Below, in pieces: positions 58,554 through 64,000 of a stretch of 64,000 nucleotides of DNA (position 1 is the stretch's first letter; each line of letters begins with the position of its first letter). Origin of the DNA: Bdellovibrionales bacterium (GTDB taxonomy: Bacteria; Bdellovibrionota; UBA1018); the NCBI GenBank assembly GCA_016786465.1, contig JAEUWC010000008.1, forward strand, positions 62,001 to 126,000, written 5' to 3'. The notes below the pieces were generated by a model. The model saw only the letters and a program-made list of their open reading frames with translations. It was not told the origin of the DNA and made no database searches. Position numbers and translations under genes: made by a program.

Positions 58554-59948
58554 TTAGCTTTCCGATCCTTCTGGCTTCGAGCCTTCTGACTTCATCATTT
58601 CGCGTAGGCGTTCTTCAGCCAAAGACTTCGCGTCTTTTCCTGGCCCGCCTGCGCCAAGGACTTTTGCTTCTGGCGCTGCCGCCGGAGCAATGTCCTGAAT
58701 CTTTTCAGCAGCGACTGCAGCTTTTGCTTTCAAGCCTTCGCTTGCGCCCGCTTCTTCAAACCCTGGAATTTTTGCCAGGTCTTCAGCGTTTGCGTCCGCC
58801 ACCATTCGAGCCGACATGTATCCGGCCTGATAAATGGCTTGGGCCAAGGTATCGGTGACGCCTTCGATGTGTTGAAGGTTGAAAAGGGCATCCGAAGCCC
58901 GCTTTTGAAGCTTCGACTTTGAAATGATGTCCAAGCGCCAGCCGGTCAGTTGCGCTGCCAAGCGGACGTTCTGGCCTTTGCGGCCGATCGCTAGCGAAAG
59001 TTGGTCGTCTTCGACCATGATTTCCATCGCCTTGTTGCGCTCGTCGACGCGAACAGATGAAATTTCTGCCGGTGCCAGTGCAGAGCGTACGAACATGATG
59101 GGGTTGTCCGAAAAAGGAATGATGTCGATCTTTTCGCCCTTCAGTTCCTGAATGACGTTTTGAACGCGCATGCCCTTCATGCCGACGCAAGCGCCGACTG
59201 GATCCACGTCGCGGTCTTTGGACACAACCGCGATTTTCGAACGGGCACCGGGTTCACGGGCTGCCAATTTGATTTCAACGATGCCTTCGCGAATTTCAGG
59301 AACTTCGACTTCGAAAAGCTTCATCAAGTATTTGGATGAAGTTCGGGTCAAGATCAGCTGCGGTCCGCGTGGGGTCATTGCGACGTCCGTCAAGAAGGCC
59401 TGAACGCGGTCACCTGGCTTGAAAACTTCGCCAGGAATGATTTCGGTGCGTGGCAAAATCGCGTCAGTTTTACCCAAGTCGATCACCAGATTTCCACGCT
59501 CGATGCGGCGGGCAATCCCGGTGATGATTTCGCCTTTACGGTGAATGTATTCGTTGAATACGATTTCGCGTTCAGCGTCGCGAACCTTTTGGAAAATGAC
59601 TTGCTTGGCGGTTTGCGCGTCGATTCGGCCGAAAGTAGGGGTTTCCACTTTAATCCCTAGTTCGTCGCCGACGACCGCACCTGGATCCAGCTTCATGGCT
59701 TCTTCCAGTTGGATTTCTTCGGATTCTTCCAGCATTTCGGGTTCGGATTCGACAACCTTTTTAAACAAGAACAAATCGATTTCGCCGGTTTCGGCGTTGT
59801 AGTGGGCTTCCAAAATCGCGTGAGGCCCGTACTTCTTCTGTGCAGCCGACAAAACGGCCTGCTCAAGTGCGCTGATGATGATCTCGCGCTTAATTCCACG
59901 GTCTTTGCCGACAGATTCGATGACTCGGGTTAGTTCTGATGCGTTCAT
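58554..59948 (-). CDS. nusA: Transcription termination/antitermination factor NusA
   Basis: The N-terminal RNAP-binding domain (A-L-E-Q-A-V-L-S-A-A-Q-K-K-Y-G) is followed by an S1 domain (G-I-A-R-R-I-E-R-G-N-L-V-I-D-L-G) and two KH domains (D-P-V-G-A-C-V-G-M-K-G-M-R-V-Q and L-S-L-A-I-G-R-K-G-Q-N-V-R-L-A). The helix-hairpin-helix-like C-terminal region (L-A-K-I-P-G-F) and an Ala-rich tail complete it. It slows RNA polymerase and assists rRNA antitermination. It comes 3 nt after rimP and before infB, the canonical order. Confidence 0.96.
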   Translation of the reverse strand: MNASELTRVIESVGKDRGIKREIIISALEQAVLSAAQKKYGPHAILEAHYNAETGEIDLFLFKKVVESEPEMLEESEEIQLEEAMKLDPGAVVGDELGIKVETPTFGRIDAQTAKQVIFQKVRDAEREIVFNEYIHRKGEIITGIARRIERGNLVIDLGKTDAILPRTEIIPGEVFKPGDRVQAFLTDVAMTPRGPQLILTRTSSKYLMKLFEVEVPEIREGIVEIKLAAREPGARSKIAVVSKDRDVDPVGACVGMKGMRVQNVIQELKGEKIDIIPFSDNPIMFVRSALAPAEISSVRVDERNKAMEIMVEDDQLSLAIGRKGQNVRLAAQLTGWRLDIISKSKLQKRASDALFNLQHIEGVTDTLAQAIYQAGYMSARMVADANAEDLAKIPGFEEAGASEGLKAKAAVAAEKIQDIAPAAAPEAKVLGAGGPGKDAKSLAEERLREMMKSEGSKPEGSES

Positions 59949-59951
59949 GGT

Positions 59952-60662
59952 TTACTCTCCTAAGATTTCCTTCGCGTCGAAGTGAGGCTCGAGATGAGCC
60001 TTCGAGATCAGCCCAGTTGGAATAGCGACGGACCATTCCACGGGCGGGTTTTCACGAAGGCGATCACGTTCTTCGAGAGCCTTCTGAATCTTTTTTGCTG
60101 AAATTTTCTGTCCGGGTTTAGCGGGTTTCAATCCCAAGTGGCCGGCAAGTCCTGCGGCACTGCCTTCGGGTAAAACCATCAAGCGGACTTTGCCGTCTTT
60201 GAATCCGGTTAAAACGCCGAAGTAATTTTTCTGTTTCGGGTTTTTCACGTGGTAGTCGCGGTTTTCAATTTCGTCAGCCGTCAAAGGGCGAAGAACGTGA
60301 ATGCGCGCTTCTTTACCCGAAAAACGAACGAAGTCGGTTTCACGATGAAGTGGGCGTTCCAGTCCCGGTGACGACACTTCCAATTCATAGGGGCCGCCGA
60401 AGTAGCGATCCAGTTCAACCAGCTTTTCCAAGGGCTGATCCAAAAGTTTTGAAACCGTTGCGCAGTCATCCAAGCTGATGCCATCGGATGAATTTGAACG
60501 ATCGATGAAGATTCGCAAAACTTTCTGGCGGCTATTGACCAGTTCCGCATGCACGACTTCGAAACCTTCCGCGGCAATCTCTTTGGAAAGAGATTCCATC
60601 AGGAAGTTTTCCAGACTGAGCGTCTTGGTTTGGTCTTCAGCTGTTTGAGACACTTGTGACAT
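59952..60662 (-). CDS. rimP: Ribosome maturation factor RimP
   Basis: The N-terminal domain (G-F-E-V-V-H-A-E-L-V, L-R-I-F-I-D-R) and L-E-V-S-S-P-G-L-E-R-P-L identify RimP, which assists 30S assembly. The usual C-terminal SH3-like domain is followed by about 50 extra basic residues (K-P-G-Q-K-I-S-A-K-K). I use the ATG at 60662, since AGGGG lies about 7 nt upstream; a longer frame would translate the terminator hairpin. Expression is likely controlled by the attenuator directly upstream of this ribosome site. The gene heads the nusA-infB operon. Confidence 0.9.
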   Translation of the reverse strand: MSQVSQTAEDQTKTLSLENFLMESLSKEIAAEGFEVVHAELVNSRQKVLRIFIDRSNSSDGISLDDCATVSKLLDQPLEKLVELDRYFGGPYELEVSSPGLERPLHRETDFVRFSGKEARIHVLRPLTADEIENRDYHVKNPKQKNYFGVLTGFKDGKVRLMVLPEGSAAGLAGHLGLKPAKPGQKISAKKIQKALEERDRLRENPPVEWSVAIPTGLISKAHLEPHFDAKEILGE

Positions 60663-60671
60663 CGGACCCCT

Positions 60672-60700
60672 AAAAAAAAAGGCGGGCTTGTGGCCCACCT
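60672..60700 (-). terminator. Leader terminator (attenuator) before rimP
   Basis: On the minus strand GGTGGGC and GCCCGCC form a 7-bp stem (plus an A-U pair) with a 5-nt loop and nine T following. One pair is G-U only on the minus-strand RNA, which supports transcription towards rimP. The T-run ends 10 nt before the ATG with AGGGG between. As no gene precedes it on this strand, it should act inside the 5' leader. The about 150 nt upstream (60701-60854) show no tRNA and no promoter I would defend. Confidence 0.65.
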
Positions 60701-60854
60701 CCTACGAGTGAACACTATAATGATGCGGCTACCAGTAGCATCTTTCGCAGGGGGATGGAAGGCTGGAATCAGGTTTGGGTGATCTTGAAATCCGTGCATT
60801 ATTGTCGGGTATTTTCTGCTTTTAAATCATAGCGCTTCCGGCAATCCTTACCAG

Positions 60855-61700
60855 ATGACGATCACCGTTTTGGGGCTGCTGTTTGGGCTTGCCCCTTTTG
60901 TGCATGCCGACGAAAGCCTTCAGTTTTCTTTAAGTCCCGAAATTGCCCAAGCGATTCAGCCTGCATTGAAAAACCCGGTCTTAAAGACTTGGGCCATTGC
61001 TGAATTAAAGGGAATGAAACAGGTCACCCGAAGCGAAAAAGACCCGCAAGACGGGAAGATGGTCGCGTGGAAGGGCGTACTTTTTTCGTCCTTGATCGAT
61101 GAAGTTCTGAAGTCCTTGCCCGCCGAAGTGAAGGCACAGATCGACTTGGTCGTCTTTCGCGGCAAAGGTGGGACGCAAGCCCTGGTGCCTAGGGCTTTTA
61201 CGGTGAAGTATCCTGTCTTGATGGCTTTAGGAGCATCCGGAAAAGAGGGTGGGTTTAACGATCTAGGGCCGGTCTATTCGGTCATCCCCTGGACCACCGT
61301 GGGTAAAATCAAATCCGAAGAAGCGCCCGTTCAAAGCTTTTTCATCCCTGGCGTCAGTGAAATTCAGTTTTCGAACTATCGAAAAGTATTTGGGAAATTT
61401 TTCTTAGCCAAGCGAACCGACCCGGCTGCCATGCGCGGGGAAAAGCTTTTTGTTCAAAACTGCATCAGCTGTCACGGCGCCGCCCAGATGGCAGGCCAGG
61501 CGGTAAAGTTAGCTGGATCTGACAAAAAGATCCCACCGCTGGATTTGATTTACGATCCAGCCCGAATGGACCGACTGGTAAAGCAGGGGCATCCGGCAGC
61601 GCCGGGCGTGGTCACTTTGAAAGAAAAAGAATCCAAGGCGCTGGTTTCGTATATGGATGCACATCGAACAGGCGGTTTGGCACCAGGAGTTCCACAATGA
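60855..61700 (+). CDS. Exported c-type cytochrome with molybdopterin-oxidoreductase-like domain
   Basis: A signal peptide (L-G-L-L-F-G-L-A-P-F-V-H-A) precedes about 170 residues. Their pattern (W-A-I-A-E-L-K-G-M-K, W-K-G-V-L-F-S-S-L-I-D-E-V-L-K, D-L-V-V-F-R-G-K-G-G) resembles the oxidoreductase molybdopterin-binding (SUOX-like) domain without its cofactor-ligating Cys. The C-terminal about 85 residues contain one haem c site (N-C-I-S-C-H) followed by a distal Met candidate in A-A-Q-M-A-G or R-M-D-R. It would carry electrons in the periplasm. Its TGA overlaps the gltX ATG as ATGA. The family call for the first domain is tentative. Confidence 0.65.
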   Translation: MTITVLGLLFGLAPFVHADESLQFSLSPEIAQAIQPALKNPVLKTWAIAELKGMKQVTRSEKDPQDGKMVAWKGVLFSSLIDEVLKSLPAEVKAQIDLVVFRGKGGTQALVPRAFTVKYPVLMALGASGKEGGFNDLGPVYSVIPWTTVGKIKSEEAPVQSFFIPGVSEIQFSNYRKVFGKFFLAKRTDPAAMRGEKLFVQNCISCHGAAQMAGQAVKLAGSDKKIPPLDLIYDPARMDRLVKQGHPAAPGVVTLKEKESKALVSYMDAHRTGGLAPGVPQ

Positions 61701-63193
61701 GTGATGCAGTTCGCGTTCGTTTTGCACCGTCGCCGACGGGTTTTTTGCATATTGGCGGCGTTCGCGCCGCGCTTTTCAACTGGCTTTATGCCCGACACAA
61801 CGGCGGCAAGTTCTTGCTTCGAATCGAAGATACGGATCTTGAAAGGTCAGAAACCCGTTACACGGACGACATCCTGGCGTCGATGAAGTGGCTTGGGTTG
61901 AATTGGGACGAAGAACCCATTTACCAAAGCAAGCGCTTGGATGTTTACCGAAAAAAAGCTGAAGAACTGATTGAGCGTGGTCAGGCTTACCGATGCACTT
62001 GCACGGAAGCCGAAGTCGAAGCCATGCGCGAAAAGGCGACAGCTGCCGGAAAAAAACCCAAGTACGACGGGACTTGCCGCGAAAAGAAAATTAAGGCTGG
62101 CGACAAGCCCTTTGTGATTCGCACGAAGCTGCCGCTGGATGGCTACTGCGAATTTCAAGATCTGATTCGCGGAACGGTTCGCGTGAATAACGAAGAACTG
62201 GATGATTTTGTAATCGTTCGTTCTAGCGGTGCACCGACTTACAATCTTTCGGTGGTGGTCGATGACGTTGAATCCAGAATGACCCATGTGATTCGTGGCG
62301 ACGATCACATCAACAATACTCCGAAACAATTTCACCTGTACCAGTTCTTCAAGTACCAGGTGCCGAAGTTCGCACACCTTCCGATGATTTTGGGCGCAGA
62401 CAAAAAGAAGCTTTCCAAGCGGCACGGTGCGGTTTCGGCCAATCTGTATCGAATGGAAGGTTACCTTCCTGAAACGATGCTGAATTTTTTGGCGCGAATC
62501 GGCTGGAGCCACGGCGACCAAGAAATTTTCACAAAAGAAGAAATGATTCAGTATTTTGATTTTGATCACGTCCAAAAAGCTTCGGGCGTTTTCAATCACG
62601 AAAAACTTCTTTGGTTAAACGGCGAACACATGCGAAAGGCCGCACCCGCGCGTTTAGCAGAAATCGCTGCCCAGGATTTCGCCGAACATTTCAAAGGTGC
62701 CGCCGAACTGGATCGCGCTCGAAGCCCGATTGGACATCAGTTAGTGGCTTTGATTCAACCCAAGGTGAAACTGGTTAAGGAACTGGTCGAACAGCTGGTG
62801 CCGCTTTGCACGCCAGGCGCAGTCGAAGTCGATCCCAGCGGCTTGAAATGGCAAAAAGATCCAGCCTTGAAAACCGCCACACAAAACGCGATCAAGCACG
62901 CACATCAGGCTTTCGAAGCCAAGATCAAAGACCGCATTTCAGTCACGCGCCAGGGCGCTGACGAAGTCTGGGGAACGGTTCCTTCCTTAGGCGATGTGGG
63001 ATTGACCCACACGGATGTGGACGCGATCTTGCGCCAGACCGGCGAATCGCACGGCGTAAAGCTAGGCGATCTGGCACAACCGCTTCGACTTTGGGTAACG
63101 GGTCGAATGGTCAGTGCCGGACTTTTTGATCTGATGACGGTTCTTCCATGGGACGTCGTAGGTCCACGCCTGTTAAAAGCCGCGCAAGCGTGA
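61697..63193 (+). CDS. gltX: Glutamyl-tRNA synthetase
   Basis: A 498-residue class I synthetase: R-F-A-P-S-P-T-G-F-L-H-I-G-G (HIGH box), R-I-E-D-T-D-L-E-R-S, the C-T-C-T-E-A-E zinc-like pair, R-G-D-D-H-I-N-N-T-P, and K-K-L-S-K-R-H-G-A-V near residue 240. It charges tRNA-Glu. The ATG overlaps the TGA of the cytochrome gene, so translation is coupled to an unrelated exported protein. The end is 42 nt from the stop of the convergent amt gene. Confidence 0.95.
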   Translation: MSDAVRVRFAPSPTGFLHIGGVRAALFNWLYARHNGGKFLLRIEDTDLERSETRYTDDILASMKWLGLNWDEEPIYQSKRLDVYRKKAEELIERGQAYRCTCTEAEVEAMREKATAAGKKPKYDGTCREKKIKAGDKPFVIRTKLPLDGYCEFQDLIRGTVRVNNEELDDFVIVRSSGAPTYNLSVVVDDVESRMTHVIRGDDHINNTPKQFHLYQFFKYQVPKFAHLPMILGADKKKLSKRHGAVSANLYRMEGYLPETMLNFLARIGWSHGDQEIFTKEEMIQYFDFDHVQKASGVFNHEKLLWLNGEHMRKAAPARLAEIAAQDFAEHFKGAAELDRARSPIGHQLVALIQPKVKLVKELVEQLVPLCTPGAVEVDPSGLKWQKDPALKTATQNAIKHAHQAFEAKIKDRISVTRQGADEVWGTVPSLGDVGLTHTDVDAILRQTGESHGVKLGDLAQPLRLWVTGRMVSAGLFDLMTVLPWDVVGPRLLKAAQA

Positions 63194-63212
63194 TGGCCCG
63201 GACGAAAGTAAA

Positions 63213-63237
63213 AAGACTTGGACTGACATCCAGTCTT
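63213..63237. terminator. Hairpin between gltX and amt
   Basis: AAGACT (63213-63218) and AGTCTT (63232-63237) pair, with two further G-C pairs inside beyond a bulge. It is flanked by A-rich sequence on the left and TATT on the right, and could serve both convergent genes. The stem is weak and overlaps the amt stop. Confidence 0.35.
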
Positions 63238-64000
63238 ATTCGACCGATTCAGCGTGCTGGCTGATATCCAGGCCGATGTCTTCGTCCTTGGCTGAAACTC
63301 GAAGCGGATGAAGTTTTTGCACAAATAGGTACAAAAGAAGCGATCCACCAAAGCTAAAGGCCGCAACGATCACGGTGGTCAAAAGGTGGATCCCAAGAAG
63401 CTTGGGGCTTCCGTTAATCCAGCCGCCGTCTTGCGCAAAAACGGCGGTTAGAATCATCCCCGTTAAGCCGCCCACACCGTGGCAGGGGAAAACGTCCAGG
63501 GTATCATCGACACTGGATTTCGATTTCCAATGAACAGCCAGGTTACTGACGATTGCGCCCACCGTGCCGATGATCAGACTTGCGCCCGTGCTGACAAATC
63601 CAGCTGCCGGAGTAATCGCGACCAGACCCACGACTGCTCCGACACAAGCGCCCAAGGCCGAAGGCCGTCGGCCGCGCGCGCGGTCAAAAAAGATCCAAGC
63701 CAACATCGCGGCTGCCGATGCTGTGTTCGTATTCAAGAAAGCCGTGACCGCTAGTCCGTTTGCGGCAAGTGCGGATCCGGCGTTGAAGCCAAACCACCCA
63801 AACCAAAGCATCCCGGTTCCTAACATCACGTAGGGGATATGCGCCGGTGAATGGGATTTCGTCTTGCGATGAATTTCGCGCCGGCCCAGGAAAAGCGCGC
63901 CCGCAAGCGCCGCAAAACCCGAAGCCATGTGAACGACCGTTCCGCCCGCGAAATCCAGAACACCCCATTTGCGTAAAATTCCTTCGGGATGCCAGGTCCA
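63236..64000 (-). CDS. amt: Ammonium transporter Amt, 5'-truncated by window edge
   Basis: The frame is open to the last base of the window and continues upstream of the first internal Met at 63928. Visible Amt motifs are W-G-V-L-D-F-A-G-G-T-V-V-H, L-W-F-G-W-F-G-F-N-A-G-S, a membrane segment with T-N-T-A-S-A-A, and the pore His in F-P-C-H-G-V-G-G. Seven or so helices precede a short cytoplasmic tail ending in A-E-S-V-E. Amt channels conduct ammonium and are gated by GlnK; no glnK is visible, and it would lie outside the window if present. Confidence 0.92.
   Translation of the reverse strand, partial: WTWHPEGILRKWGVLDFAGGTVVHMASGFAALAGALFLGRREIHRKTKSHSPAHIPYVMLGTGMLWFGWFGFNAGSALAANGLAVTAFLNTNTASAAAMLAWIFFDRARGRRPSALGACVGAVVGLVAITPAAGFVSTGASLIIGTVGAIVSNLAVHWKSKSSVDDTLDVFPCHGVGGLTGMILTAVFAQDGGWINGSPKLLGIHLLTTVIVAAFSFGGSLLLYLFVQKLHPLRVSAKDEDIGLDISQHAESVE

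Noticed and set aside
60701-60854. tRNA (metY-like) before rimP as in Escherichia coli
   Set aside because: No cloverleaf or T-loop sequence could be found on the minus strand.

Overview
The window is a gene-dense bacterial chromosome segment of moderately high GC: 58 protein genes, many with 1-35 nt overlaps, and no rRNA, tRNA, IS element or CRISPR array that I could recognise. The mix suggests a Bdellovibrionota / delta-proteobacteria-like Gram-negative. It has many exported proteins and lipoproteins of unknown function, coiled-coil proteins, sigma-54 (-24/-12) promoters, LPS/Kdo-type functions (KdsD), BamC-like and PpiD-like envelope factors, a CheA-like kinase fused to a redox domain, and the nusA-infB-rbfA-truB cluster. 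That taxonomic placement is an inference and no marker gene was compared.

Layout. 1-5.4 kb: a 5'-truncated PpiD-like chaperone with a lipoprotein, two hydrolases, and a helical-repeat/winged-helix regulator with an exported partner. 5.4-12.1 kb: a divergent UvrA, small exported proteins (one behind a sigma-54 promoter), a membrane protein and the peptidoglycan glycosyltransferase MtgA. 12.2-15 kb: a four-cysteine exported protein next to a membrane kinase that fuses a peroxiredoxin-like domain to CheA-type Hpt and ATPase domains. 15-17.6 kb: a three-gene operon (DUF6607, His-containing exported protein, metallo-beta-lactamase fold) behind a Fur-like box. 17.6-24.8 kb: two polytopic glycosyltransferase-like proteins, MetG, an alpha/beta hydrolase with a nested palindrome upstream, an RsuA/RluB pseudouridine synthase with a Gly-Arg-rich tail, and a P-loop kinase. 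24.8-30.8 kb: ScpB (very long acidic extension), ScpA, TrpS, a site-2-type protease and a Xer recombinase. 30.9-34.2 kb: a sigma-54-driven Gln/Gly/Tyr-rich lipoprotein, an amidase, MutY and a DUF486 protein. 34.2-38.5 kb: MutS, a tandem array of terminator-like hairpins, and an outer-membrane protein with a sigma-54 promoter. 38.6-47.2 kb: exported isochorismatase, pyruvate kinase, a 685-residue coiled-coil protein, an EamA transporter, a SurA_N-DsbA fusion and KdsD. 47.2-54.4 kb: a BamC-like lipoprotein, a HEAT protein, a coiled-coil membrane protein with FliM-like motifs, an inositol monophosphatase, a class-IV aminotransferase, HflX and a retropepsin-like/PDZ protein. 54.4-60.7 kb: truB, rbfA, infB, nusA, rimP (all minus strand) behind a leader with an intrinsic terminator. 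60.8-64 kb: a c-type cytochrome fusion, GltX and a 5'-truncated Amt.

Themes. Most of the accessory content concerns the cell envelope. Three good -24/-12 promoters drive three different exported or outer-membrane products. The two features I find most unusual are the exact 40-bp tandem array of terminator hairpins between the porin-like gene and mutS (with a possibly related palindrome upstream of a hydrolase), and the peroxiredoxin-Hpt-ATPase kinase with its four-cysteine neighbour.
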